Of a stretch of 34,191 nucleotides of DNA, positions 10,698 through 20,141 are shown piece after piece. Each line of letters begins with the position of its first letter. Position 1 is the first letter of the stretch. Made by a program: the position numbers and the translations under genes. The stretch spans positions 1-34,191 of the forward strand of contig JAIOSM010000089.1 of assembly GCA_021107575.1 (NCBI GenBank). Direction: 5' to 3'. Under the pieces are notes generated by a model that ran no database searches, had not been told where the DNA came from, and was given only the letters and a program-made list of their open reading frames with translations. This DNA comes from Desulfobacteraceae bacterium. GTDB taxonomy: Bacteria; Desulfobacterota; Desulfobacteria; Desulfobacterales; Desulfobacteraceae.

Positions 10698-11378
10698 ATG
10701 TCGGTATATAAATTATCCAGTAAACTTGAATTTCCACCACCCTATCTTGCAGAACCTAACGGGCTTTTATGTATTGGAGGAGATCTCAGCACAGAAAGAC
10801 TCTTGCTTGCCTACAGCAATGGAATATTCCCATGGTATTCAGATGATGAGCCTCTGTTATGGTGGTCCCCTGACCCAAGGCTTGTTCTTTATCCAAAAAA
10901 CATTAAAATATCCAGAAGTTTAAATAAAAAAATAAAAAATCATTATTTTAAAATTACTGTAGATAAAGCATTTGAAGATGTTATCTCAGCATGTTCCATG
11001 ACTCGTACACAGAATAGCCAGGAAACCTGGCTTGTGGATGAAATGATTCATGCCTATATAAAACTTCATAAGGAAGGATTTGCTCACTCAGTTGAATGCT
11101 GGAAAAATGATCGACTTGCAGGCGGGCTTTACGGGATATCTCTTGGAGGATGTTTCTTTGGTGAATCAATGTTTACATATGTCAGTGATGCTTCAAAAAT
11201 AGCACTTGCAACCCTGACAAATCATCTTTTAAATTTGAATTTTGATCTAATTGATTGTCAGGTTACAACTGATCATTTAATAAGCATGGGGGCTTTTGAA
11301 ATTTCCAGGAAAGCTTTTTTAAATATACTTGAATATTCTCTACAAAAACCGACTATTGCAGGAGAATGGGACTTTTAA
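10698..11378 (+). CDS. aat: Leucyl/phenylalanyl-tRNA--protein transferase
   Basis: FPPPYLAEPNGLLCIGGDLSTERLLLAYSNGIFPWYSDDEPLLWWSPDPR...GFAHSVECWKNDRLAGGLYGISLGGCFFGESMF, canonical Aat motifs. Confidence 0.97.
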   Translation: MSVYKLSSKLEFPPPYLAEPNGLLCIGGDLSTERLLLAYSNGIFPWYSDDEPLLWWSPDPRLVLYPKNIKISRSLNKKIKNHYFKITVDKAFEDVISACSMTRTQNSQETWLVDEMIHAYIKLHKEGFAHSVECWKNDRLAGGLYGISLGGCFFGESMFTYVSDASKIALATLTNHLLNLNFDLIDCQVTTDHLISMGAFEISRKAFLNILEYSLQKPTIAGEWDF

Positions 11379-11854
11379 ATATATTTTCTCTGTATTAAAT
11401 CAACAACTTTTAAGATACTCTTTTTAACCGGCTCACTGCATTCTTCAGAAAAAGTTGTTATATCCTGAGCTTCGATTCCTATAATTGTAATTTTTTTGGG
11501 TATTTTTCCTCCAAGGGTCGTGCAATAAAGTGTAAGAATAGTTGCAAGATCAAATCCATGGGCAAAACTTAAGTTTATTGAATTACCAATATCAGCAACA
11601 TCAAGCTCTTTCTCAAAAATTTTCCCAGGTTTACTTCCTGTTAAAAAAGCATCAACAACAATCAGATGATCAACATCTTCAAGAAGGTCAACAATTGCAA
11701 TACCACCGGTTCCACCATTTGTGAGTATAACATGATCCCTGAGGGATGATACAGCTGCCAATTTTTCTATAACATAAAGTCCTGCACTGTCATCAGTTAA
11801 AAGGCTTGATCCAATACCAAGGATTTGAATTGTTTCATTTTTGATAATATTCAC
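11375..11854 (-). CDS. [NiFe]-hydrogenase maturation endopeptidase (HyaD/HycI-type)
   Basis: IQILGIGSSLLTDDSAGLYVIEKL...LIVVDAFLTGSKPGKI; lies directly downstream of the hydrogenase large subunit gene. Confidence 0.88.
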   Translation of the reverse strand: MNIIKNETIQILGIGSSLLTDDSAGLYVIEKLAAVSSLRDHVILTNGGTGGIAIVDLLEDVDHLIVVDAFLTGSKPGKIFEKELDVADIGNSINLSFAHGFDLATILTLYCTTLGGKIPKKITIIGIEAQDITTFSEECSEPVKKSILKVVDLIQRKYI

Positions 11855-11880
11855 AGCATTATTTTATCGGTATCGTGATT

Positions 11881-13341
11881 CTATTTCCGTTTCATGCTTC
11901 GTATTTTCTGACCATTTTGTAAAATTGAAACTTCCATGGGCATTTTTCCGGGCATTGCGTGTGTTGCACAGGCAAGACATGGATCATATGCTCTGAAAGC
12001 CATTTCTATCTGGTCTAATATAGCATCATCAGAAGCACCATTTTTTATTAAATTCTTTGCCGCTCTTCGTACAGACATATCCATGCCAGCGTTATTCTGT
12101 GCTGTTGCAACTATAAGATTTACATCTGTTACAATCCCATTGGCATCGGTTTTATAATGATGATATAGAGTTCCCCGGGGAGCTTCAACAACTCCTATGC
12201 CTTCACCAGGTGTTTCAGTCGGTATCACTCTAACATCTGGATTTATAATATCGTCATCATGGGACAATCTTACTATTTCTTCACAGGCATATAGATTTTC
12301 AATAAGCCGTGCCCAATGAAATGCAAGGGTATTATGGACAATAGTGGTATTAAAAAAAGAATAAAACTCTTCATATGCTTCCTGGGCAAGTGCAGTTGAC
12401 ATACCTGTTGAAGCATTCAGCCTTGCAAGAGAATTTACTCTGTAAATACCACTTTCTTTTCCATCAACTCTGCCTTTCCAGCCAACATTTTTAAGATAAG
12501 GAAATTTAAGATATGTCCATGGCTCAACACGTTCTGCTATATGATCAAGATAATTTTCCGGCTTAAATTCAACAAACTCTTCTCCCATGGGATCTACAAC
12601 TCTAATATCACCATCATAAAAATCAATTTTACCGTTATCATCCACCATACCCATATAATAAGTTTTGTGAATGTACGTATCGCTTAGTATCATATCCTTA
12701 TACTTATCATTTGCTAAAATAAGGTCTTTAAATAGTTGGATTGAAACTCCGGCAAACTCTCTCATTTCCAGGCTCATTTTTTTTATTTCATCTCTTTGAT
12801 CCTTTGTTATTGGTTTTGAAAGACCGCCGGGTATGGATGAAACAGGGTGAATTGCATGTCCGGCTATGATTGATTGTATCTTTTGAGCATACCCTCTTAT
12901 CTTCATAACCTGCTTACCAGTATCAAGGCCAAGTACTTCAATAAGCCCGAGAATATTACGTTTTCCAGGTTCCGCATCAAATCCGGGAACAAAATCAGGA
13001 GCAGCAAGGGCAAAAAAATGTAAAAGGTGACTGTGGCTCATGTGAGCATTATAAAAAAGTCGTCTTAAATTTTCGGCAGCCTTTGGTATTTCAATGTTAT
13101 ACACTGCATCACAAGCCTTGGAAGATGCCATATGGTGAGCACCCGGGCATACACCGCAAATTTTAGGCATAATTCTGGGAAGTTCTTCAACAGGTCTTCC
13201 CTGACAGAACTTTTCAAAACCACGCAATTCTACTACCTGGAAATAAGAATCCGTGACATTCCCATCATCATCTAACATAATGTCAATCTTGCCGTGCCCT
13301 TCAAGTCTGGTAATTGGTGAAATTGTAATTTTTTTACTCAT
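11881..13341 (-). CDS. mvhA: [NiFe]-hydrogenase large subunit, MvhA/F420-nonreducing type
   Basis: ITRLEGHGKIDI; RIMPKICGVCPGAHH (L1 CxxC); C-terminal DPCLACATH (L2) followed by a cleavable tail AMPGKMPMEVSILQNGQKIRSMKRK. Confidence 0.93.
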   Translation of the reverse strand: MSKKITISPITRLEGHGKIDIMLDDDGNVTDSYFQVVELRGFEKFCQGRPVEELPRIMPKICGVCPGAHHMASSKACDAVYNIEIPKAAENLRRLFYNAHMSHSHLLHFFALAAPDFVPGFDAEPGKRNILGLIEVLGLDTGKQVMKIRGYAQKIQSIIAGHAIHPVSSIPGGLSKPITKDQRDEIKKMSLEMREFAGVSIQLFKDLILANDKYKDMILSDTYIHKTYYMGMVDDNGKIDFYDGDIRVVDPMGEEFVEFKPENYLDHIAERVEPWTYLKFPYLKNVGWKGRVDGKESGIYRVNSLARLNASTGMSTALAQEAYEEFYSFFNTTIVHNTLAFHWARLIENLYACEEIVRLSHDDDIINPDVRVIPTETPGEGIGVVEAPRGTLYHHYKTDANGIVTDVNLIVATAQNNAGMDMSVRRAAKNLIKNGASDDAILDQIEMAFRAYDPCLACATHAMPGKMPMEVSILQNGQKIRSMKRK

Positions 13342-13353
13342 AATCAGAGCCTC

Positions 13354-14352
13354 TTATTTTCCATCTTTCATATTTTTATTAATTATTGCGTTGGGTAATG
13401 AAAATCTGTAAAAAGTTCCTAAGGGATCTTTTATTGAATTCACAGGTCTCAGCATCTCACCCCTGACAATATAATCATCCTGCCCTGTTGTAACTGCACT
13501 TCCAAAGGTTGACATGGCTTCAGTACCTTGGTCATACTGGTTTTCAGCAGGACCGAAGCAGCCTCGGCATGGCATGTTTGCATCAATACAAGTTGATCCA
13601 CATCCTGATCTTGTAAAAGGTCCCATGCATATTATTCCTTGTTCTAAAAAACAAATATCAGGGTCAATCATTTTTTCATGAGGTCTTACAATCTTTTCTA
13701 TTACCTTTGAGGTCATTGAATTGTTTCTTCTGCATTCAGAACATAATGCGTTTTTACCTGCAATTATAGTTCCTTTTTTCGGCAGATCGCCATTATCTGC
13801 ATACCCTGCTATTATAGTTACTGCTTTTAAAATAATATCATAAGTCGGGGGGCAGCCCGGAACAAAATAATCTACATCAACAACTTGATCAAGAGTATTA
13901 ACATGATTCTGAAAACTCGGCAGAGTCAGTGTACCAGATTTTTTTTTCACATTAATCTCAGGGAATATATTATCAGGGTTGAAACTTGAAGCTGTATCTT
14001 TATATGAACAATCAAAAACACCTTTTTTATCTGTAAAGTTCGCCATCCCCGGGATTCCACCAAAGCAGGCACAAGATCCAAAAGCTATCATAACCTTACT
14101 TTTTTTTCTTAATAATTGTGCGTCTTCTTTATGCTCCGAAGTTCTGATCATGCCATTAAAAAGAGTTATATCTATACTTTTATCATCATAATCAAAAAGA
14201 TCTTTTCTTTTAAAATCCATTGCCACAGGCCAGTACACAATATCTGCAATACTCGTTATATCAAATACTTTCTCTTCAAGATCAAGTATTGCCACATCAC
14301 ATCCTCCACATGCTCCTGCCCAGTTTATGGCTATCTTGATTTTATTTTTCAT
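13354..14352 (-). CDS. mvhG: [NiFe]-hydrogenase small subunit, MvhG-like
   Basis: NWAGACGGCDVAILDLEE; AFGSCACFGGIPG; PGCPPTYDII; cluster-ligand Cys in ALCSECRR and GCGSTCIDANMPCRGCFGP. Confidence 0.92.
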   Translation of the reverse strand: MKNKIKIAINWAGACGGCDVAILDLEEKVFDITSIADIVYWPVAMDFKRKDLFDYDDKSIDITLFNGMIRTSEHKEDAQLLRKKSKVMIAFGSCACFGGIPGMANFTDKKGVFDCSYKDTASSFNPDNIFPEINVKKKSGTLTLPSFQNHVNTLDQVVDVDYFVPGCPPTYDIILKAVTIIAGYADNGDLPKKGTIIAGKNALCSECRRNNSMTSKVIEKIVRPHEKMIDPDICFLEQGIICMGPFTRSGCGSTCIDANMPCRGCFGPAENQYDQGTEAMSTFGSAVTTGQDDYIVRGEMLRPVNSIKDPLGTFYRFSLPNAIINKNMKDGK

Positions 14353-16828
14353 TTTTATCTCCTAATTGCTGTTGTAATCCAACAGGATTTGCACCGAGTT
14401 CCCGCAATTTTTTATCCATGGCCTTTACTCTGGTTGCAAGAATTTTAGAATCTGCAACTCCAATATAGTCAAATATCAATCTTCCGGAATCAAGTCCAAG
14501 CTGATCCATTAATTTAGATGCAAGATGTATTCTTCTATCAGACAGATAATTCCCATGAAGATGATGACAGCTGTTTACAGGACAACCTCCAACAATAATA
14601 CCGTCAACGCCTCTTTTGAACATCTCAAATAACAATGAAGTATGAACAGAAGAAGAACATCTTGTTCTAATTACCCGAAAATTTGTAGGAAGTTCACAAT
14701 CATATTTTTTTATAAAATCAGCAGCAGAGTATGAACACCAATAACATAGCAGTCCAAGGATTTTCGGTTCTCCTTGCTGCAACCCATCAAAGGCGACATC
14801 AACCTGCTCAAGGATCTGTTTTTCTGAAAAATTAGTAAGAGATGCTGCATGGGTAGGACATACTGCCTGACAAAGACCACAACCCTGACAAAAGGCCTGA
14901 TCGACCATTACTATTCCATCACCTGTTAACGAAATGGCTCCATGGGGGCATACAGTCTCACAGAACCTGCAATTTACACATGTCTCAGGATCAATATAGT
15001 TTGCAAACTTATGGATATTCAAATTTTTATTTAACATACGTGGGATAGCATTCATTGCAGCGGCCCTGCCTTGTTCAACAGCCTGCTGGACAACTTTTGG
15101 ACCTGTTGAGGCGCCTGCAGCATAGACTCTGTCTACAAATGTTTCAGTGGGTCTGAATATCCTTGGTTGATTTTCTATTGGGAATCCTGCATTATCTAAA
15201 GGAATCTTTAACTTTTCAGCAAGGCTGTCACTCCCTTTTTTTGGAGTTTGTGCTGATGCGAGGACAATTATATCTGCATCAATTTCAAGTTTACCCTGCT
15301 CATTAAAAACATAATCTTCCATAGTAGAAGACTTTTGTTCGCCAAGTTGCTCAAGCTTTATCTTTAAACCTTTGTTCAAATCGAATTCTGTACCTGTTCC
15401 CGAATTAGCTTCTGAGTGGGCGTTGCTATTTTTCTCTATAGATTCAAGGTTACCCTGTACAAATTCAATGCCTATGCTCTGAGCAGAGTTATATAATGCC
15501 TCAAACGTTCTTTCATATGTCCTTATGTCATAATAATAGATAATTGTTATTCGCGCAGAAATCAGCATATTAGAGACTTGAATCGCCTGTTTCATAGTTG
15601 TTGCACAACATGTTTTCGAACAATATGGGACTCCACTGCTTATTTTACCACCAACTGCTCGTGACCCTGCACAAAGTATAAATACAATATGATCTGGCTC
15701 TCTCTGGTCAGAAGGACATTTTAACCCATGATCTATTATTCGTTCAAATTCCATCCCTGTCACGACATCAGGCTCTTTAGTGCCATATTCAGGCAATGAA
15801 CCAAGACTTTTATGCTCAAATCCTGTACTTAAAAAAACTGCTCCGAAATAATCCTCAAAACATTTTTCTTCAGCTTTAAGATTAATTGCGTCAGCAGGAC
15901 AAACTTCCAGACATTTACCGCATTCAGTGCAGAATTCTTTTATTATATTAAAAGAATCAGGTATAGCCATAGGGAAATCCTTATCAATGGCTTTTCTTAT
16001 AAAAAGACCTTCTTCAAAGTCATTTTTTGCAAATTCAGGGCAAATCTCTGCACATTTACCACAGGATATACATTTGTCAGGGTCAACATATTCAGGAGCT
16101 TTTTTAATTTTAGCAAAAAAATTACCATCTCTCTTTTCAATGGTCTCAATTTCAGAATTAACAAAGGCCGATACTGAGGGCTCAACAATAGTATCGTTTA
16201 TGTGTACAGGCCCCACACAATGGCTGATACATTTTCCATTCCAGTTTTCACTTTGGAATAAAATTCTAATCTGGGGAATCCGTCCACCAAGATATGAATT
16301 TTTTTCAACAAGAGTTGCTTTTAATCCTACTTGAGCAATATTTTTTGCAGCTTCAAGACCAGCAGCTCCTCCTCCTATTATCAAAGCTTTGTCTTCAATC
16401 ACAGAATTTAAAATTAAAGGTTCATCATGAATAAGCCTGATATGTGCCATTCTTATTTGATCATAAGCTTTATTAAATGATTGTTCGCCCTTCTCATGAA
16501 TCCATGCACATTGTTCTCTAATATTTGCAACTTCAAACATTGAAGGATTCATGCTGTATAGATTCATTAAAAAAGAAATCTTCTTTTCAGGAAATTTTAA
16601 AGAAGATCTTGCTGAGCATCCAATAAAAAGAAAAGCATTCACTTTTTCTTTAACAAATTCTTCAAAGACTGAAGTAAGAATTTTTTCCTGACATAAAGCT
16701 TGCACATGCTTTATCGAAATTATATTTTCAAGTTCCATGACTTTATTAAAAAGCAGGTCAGTATCAATCTTGGATGAAATTTCTCCCTGACAATCGCAAA
16801 CTACGGCTCCGATTTTAGGGTATGTCAT
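14342..16828 (-). CDS. hdrA: Heterodisulfide reductase subunit A-like flavoprotein fused to a C-terminal MvhD-like iron-sulfur domain
   Basis: GAVVCDCQGEIS; ALIIGGGAAGLEAAKNIAQVGL (FAD); multiple ferredoxin motifs (CISCGKCAEICP, CTECGKCLEVCP, CVNCRFCETVCP, CQGCGLCQAVCP); GVPYCSKTCCATTMKQA; C-terminal LGLLCYWCSYSAAD...TRCSSSVH...GGCPVNSCHHLHGN, like MvhD. Confidence 0.9.
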   Translation of the reverse strand: MTYPKIGAVVCDCQGEISSKIDTDLLFNKVMELENIISIKHVQALCQEKILTSVFEEFVKEKVNAFLFIGCSARSSLKFPEKKISFLMNLYSMNPSMFEVANIREQCAWIHEKGEQSFNKAYDQIRMAHIRLIHDEPLILNSVIEDKALIIGGGAAGLEAAKNIAQVGLKATLVEKNSYLGGRIPQIRILFQSENWNGKCISHCVGPVHINDTIVEPSVSAFVNSEIETIEKRDGNFFAKIKKAPEYVDPDKCISCGKCAEICPEFAKNDFEEGLFIRKAIDKDFPMAIPDSFNIIKEFCTECGKCLEVCPADAINLKAEEKCFEDYFGAVFLSTGFEHKSLGSLPEYGTKEPDVVTGMEFERIIDHGLKCPSDQREPDHIVFILCAGSRAVGGKISSGVPYCSKTCCATTMKQAIQVSNMLISARITIIYYYDIRTYERTFEALYNSAQSIGIEFVQGNLESIEKNSNAHSEANSGTGTEFDLNKGLKIKLEQLGEQKSSTMEDYVFNEQGKLEIDADIIVLASAQTPKKGSDSLAEKLKIPLDNAGFPIENQPRIFRPTETFVDRVYAAGASTGPKVVQQAVEQGRAAAMNAIPRMLNKNLNIHKFANYIDPETCVNCRFCETVCPHGAISLTGDGIVMVDQAFCQGCGLCQAVCPTHAASLTNFSEKQILEQVDVAFDGLQQGEPKILGLLCYWCSYSAADFIKKYDCELPTNFRVIRTRCSSSVHTSLLFEMFKRGVDGIIVGGCPVNSCHHLHGNYLSDRRIHLASKLMDQLGLDSGRLIFDYIGVADSKILATRVKAMDKKLRELGANPVGLQQQLGDKNEK

Positions 16829-16944
16829 AATGTTATTCTCCAGAAATTACAGTTAATCAAATCTCAATGTATTAAAAATACAGTGTAACAAATCAAAATA
16901 AATGTTCAATAACTAATTTCAGTTTTCTGTTTATTATATCCACC

Positions 16945-16976
16945 TTGAATTTTTTCAAAAATGTATAATATTATAC
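16945..16976. promoter_or_regulatory. Candidate promoter/operator in the hdrA-fxsA divergent intergenic region
   Basis: Perfect 14-bp palindrome gtataatattatac (16963-16976) containing TATAAT-like -10s on both strands. On + strand TTGAAT (16945-16950), 18 nt, TATTAT (16969-16974). Confidence 0.4.
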
Positions 16977-17051
16977 AGCGGTTATTTATTAATATGTTTT
17001 GCTATTTTATCAATATTAAGATAGTCTAATTAATAGGAGATAGACACTACA

Positions 17052-17447
17052 ATGTTATTGAAACTTTTTTTAGCTTTCACTTTAATACCAGTAATCGAGT
17101 TATACCTTCTTATTAAAATTGGTACAGTTATAGGGAGTTTAAATACTATCTGCCTTGTAATTATAACAGGGTTCACAGGTGCCTGGCTTGCAAGAATGGA
17201 AGGCATGCACACCATGCTCAAAGTTAGAAAAAATATGGAACAAGGTATTATGCCGGCAGAAGAATTAATAGATGCCTTGATTATATTTTGTGCCGGAGTT
17301 GTCTTAATAACCCCGGGTATTCTGACTGACTTTGCAGGTTTATTACTTTTATGGCCTGTTACAAGGAAAAGATTTAAACAATTTTTAAGAAAAAAATTTG
17401 ACAAAATGAGTCAACAGGGAAATATAAATATCACTCACCTTCATTAG
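17052..17447 (+). CDS. fxsA: FxsA family membrane protein
   Basis: LFLAFTLIPVIELYLLIKIGTVIGSLNTICLVIITGFTGAWLARMEGM...GILTDFAGLLLLWPVTR, typical FxsA pattern. Confidence 0.9.
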   Translation: MLLKLFLAFTLIPVIELYLLIKIGTVIGSLNTICLVIITGFTGAWLARMEGMHTMLKVRKNMEQGIMPAEELIDALIIFCAGVVLITPGILTDFAGLLLLWPVTRKRFKQFLRKKFDKMSQQGNINITHLH

Positions 17448-17457
17448 GAGTTCATCG

Positions 17458-17982
17458 ATGTTCTTCAAATTAATTGAAAAGAGAAGAAGCATAAGAAAAT
17501 TTAAACAAAAAAAAATTGAGCGAAAAAAAATAGACAAACTAATCGAAGCAGCATTAAGAGCACCTTCATCAAGAGGTTTTAACCCCTGGCGCTTTATTGT
17601 AATTGATAACAAAGATATTCTTTATAAGCTCTCTGAATCAAAACCCCACGGCTCCTCATTTTTAAAAGATGCGGCACTTGGGATTGTTGTCTGTGGAGAT
17701 ATTGGAAAAAGTGATGTATGGGTAGAAGATACATCCATTGCAGCAATCTTTATTCAGCTTGCTGCTGAATCGTTAGAACTCGCAAGTTGTTGGATACAAA
17801 TCAGAAAGCGTGAACACAATAAAACCTTAAGTGCTAATAAATATGTTAAGGAGCTTCTCTCAATACCCGATAATATGAATGTGGCGTCAATTATCGCTAT
17901 AGGCTATCCAGACGAAGATAAACAAGGGCATACAAAAGAATCCCTTCAAACTGAAAAAATATTTTATAACAATTATAGTTAA
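17458..17982 (+). CDS. Nitroreductase family protein
   Basis: LIEKRRSIRKFKQKKIERKKIDKLIEAALRAPSSRGFNPWRFIVI...IPDNMNVASIIAIGYPDE. Confidence 0.9.
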   Translation: MFFKLIEKRRSIRKFKQKKIERKKIDKLIEAALRAPSSRGFNPWRFIVIDNKDILYKLSESKPHGSSFLKDAALGIVVCGDIGKSDVWVEDTSIAAIFIQLAAESLELASCWIQIRKREHNKTLSANKYVKELLSIPDNMNVASIIAIGYPDEDKQGHTKESLQTEKIFYNNYS

Positions 17983-17984
17983 CT

Positions 17985-18848
17985 ATGGATATTAGAGAAA
18001 GAGTTGTTGAATTAATAAAAAAAAAAGATAGCGACCTTCCTACACTGCCTGCTGTAGTTGACAGAATCATCGGAGCAGCTTCTGATTCGAAAACCACTAC
18101 TGAAGAACTTGCAGAAATAATTTCCTTTGATCAGGGCATAACAAATAAACTCCTAGTGCTTGCTAACTCTGTGTATTATGGGCAACGAACTAAGGTCGAC
18201 ACTATAAAAAGGTCTATAACTGTCATTGGATTTGATGAAATAATTGGGATTGCTCTTGCCATGAGTATTCTCTCATCTTTCTCTGATAAATCCGGTCTTG
18301 CTCTTGACATGAAAGTCCTATGGATACACGCCATTGGTGTTGCAACCGCTGCCAAAGAACTTGCAAAACGTACAAACCCCAGCATTGCAGATAAAGTTTT
18401 TATACCTGCCCTTCTGCATGATATGGGAAAAGTTATACTATCAATATATTTTAAAGAAGAATATATAGAAGTAAGGCAAAAAGCGATTGAGCAAAAAAAG
18501 ACTCTTTACGTTATGGAAAACGAAATATTAAAAATCAACCATGCCTCTCTTGCAGCGCTTTTAATGAAAAGATGGAATTTTCCTAATTCCATACTAATGC
18601 CTTGCAGATTTCATCATAATCCTGAAAAATGTCCGATAAAACTTCAACACATGACCTTAATTATCAACCTTGCTGATTATCTTTGCCAAAAAGCAGGCAT
18701 AGGACATAGCGGCAATCCAGTACCTGTCACTGTCAAAAATTCATTTCAAAAAGTTGGAACAAATGCGCAGATTCTACGCATGATTATTGAAAAGCTTAAA
18801 AAGAAAGAAGACCAGATAAAAGAATTTTTTAGAATTACTACTGAATAG
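17985..18848 (+). CDS. HDOD domain protein
   Basis: LPTLPAVVDRIIGAASDSKTTTEELAEIISFDQGITNKLLVLANSVYYG...ALLHDMGKVILSIYF, HDOD signature. Confidence 0.92.
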   Translation: MDIRERVVELIKKKDSDLPTLPAVVDRIIGAASDSKTTTEELAEIISFDQGITNKLLVLANSVYYGQRTKVDTIKRSITVIGFDEIIGIALAMSILSSFSDKSGLALDMKVLWIHAIGVATAAKELAKRTNPSIADKVFIPALLHDMGKVILSIYFKEEYIEVRQKAIEQKKTLYVMENEILKINHASLAALLMKRWNFPNSILMPCRFHHNPEKCPIKLQHMTLIINLADYLCQKAGIGHSGNPVPVTVKNSFQKVGTNAQILRMIIEKLKKKEDQIKEFFRITTE

Positions 18849-18872
18849 ACGATTTCAAGCAATTGCCAAATC

Positions 18873-20141
18873 TTAAATATCTTTAAATAACCTATTACCA
18901 TTTGAGTCAAATGCCGCTTTTGAAAACTTTTCTAAGCTGTCATTTAAAGCTTCAACTTCAATGGTGCCTGAGATATTAATATCCTTTTCAACTCCTTTAG
19001 TTTCCAATATTTCAATGGCATTCATAATACTTAGAGTTTCAACATCCCTTGCCGGCTGAAAACCTTTTTTATCATTTCCTTTGATAACTTCCGAGAGAAT
19101 ATTACACTTGACAAGATCTATAAGCAGAAGCCGTACAATTTTATTAGGAATTCTGAGTAAATTTGATATTTCAGATGCTGATAAAGATACTTCGCTATCC
19201 TTAAATCGTCTTACACTGAGAAGAATAATTCTTAATGAAAGTAGCTTTTTATTTTTAATACTGATTACATTAAAATCAGAGTCATCTGTTTCAAGAGAAT
19301 CTATATTTTCAAATGCAAATGACATTTCAGCACCGCTTAAAAGTATCAGCCAGCTCATTTGAAGCCAGATCAAAAAAAGAGGCAGGGCAGCAAAACTGCC
19401 ATAAATTGCATTATAATGGGTGACCTGTATCTGAAAGTTCAAATAAAGAATCTGCGTAATCTGATACATAGTACCTGCTATAATACCTCCAAGAAGTGCT
19501 GCTTTATAGTTTACCTTGGTGTTTGGAATAAAAATATAAAAAAATATAAAAATAAGCCAGGCAGTAAAAAAAGGAAGTAGATGAAATAAACTTTGTAATA
19601 ATATGCCTTGACCAAACAAATTAGAAAATTCCGATGTAATAAATATAGTCAGGCTTCCTGAAAAAATTAGAAAAAAAGATGCGGTAATAAAAAGCGCAAT
19701 ATAATCAGCAAATTTTCTTACCAGAGTTCTTGTATTGTTAACCCACCAGATAGTGTTAAAAGAATCTTCGATGTGGCTGAACATTTTTATTATTGACCAG
19801 ACAAGTAGAATAATTCCGGGGATAGCCATTACACCGCTTTTTGTTTCTCTTAATAAATTTGAAGAAAACTCGATAATTTTACCAGTTACATCCTCATGGC
19901 CTGGAAAAGCAGATAAAAGCTGGGACTCAAGCATTTTTTCAAGCCCAAACCCTTTGGAAACCCCAAATGCCATTGCCATTACCGGAACTATGGAAAGCAG
20001 GGTATAAAAAGTAAGCGCTGATGCTCTTAAAATACACTGGTCTTCTTTAAATCCCTTAACTGCAAACAATACACTTTTAGTCAATTTAGAAATATTAAGT
20101 TTCTGCATTTTGTTTTTCAAACCATTTTTTAAGTTTTTCAA
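18873..20141 (-). CDS. YihY/BrkB (UPF0761) family inner-membrane protein
   Basis: DQCILRASALTFYTLLSIVPVMAMAFGVSKGFGLE, multiple TM helices, LWLQMSWLILLSGAEMSFAFENI. True start may be 20108 (MQKLNISKL). Confidence 0.88.
   Translation of the reverse strand: MKNLKNGLKNKMQKLNISKLTKSVLFAVKGFKEDQCILRASALTFYTLLSIVPVMAMAFGVSKGFGLEKMLESQLLSAFPGHEDVTGKIIEFSSNLLRETKSGVMAIPGIILLVWSIIKMFSHIEDSFNTIWWVNNTRTLVRKFADYIALFITASFFLIFSGSLTIFITSEFSNLFGQGILLQSLFHLLPFFTAWLIFIFFYIFIPNTKVNYKAALLGGIIAGTMYQITQILYLNFQIQVTHYNAIYGSFAALPLFLIWLQMSWLILLSGAEMSFAFENIDSLETDDSDFNVISIKNKKLLSLRIILLSVRRFKDSEVSLSASEISNLLRIPNKIVRLLLIDLVKCNILSEVIKGNDKKGFQPARDVETLSIMNAIEILETKGVEKDINISGTIEVEALNDSLEKFSKAAFDSNGNRLFKDI

Noticed and set aside
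15927-16334. 135-aa plus-strand ORF inside hdrA
   Set aside because: Antisense shadow of the HdrA reading frame, no recognisable domain or SD.
11881-16828. Selenocysteine insertion in the hydrogenase large subunit or MvhD domain
   Set aside because: Expected Sec positions are Cys codons and no in-frame UGA or frame break is seen.
17030-17404. 124-aa minus-strand ORF opposite fxsA
   Set aside because: The plus strand encodes a clear FxsA protein; antisense ORF has no support.
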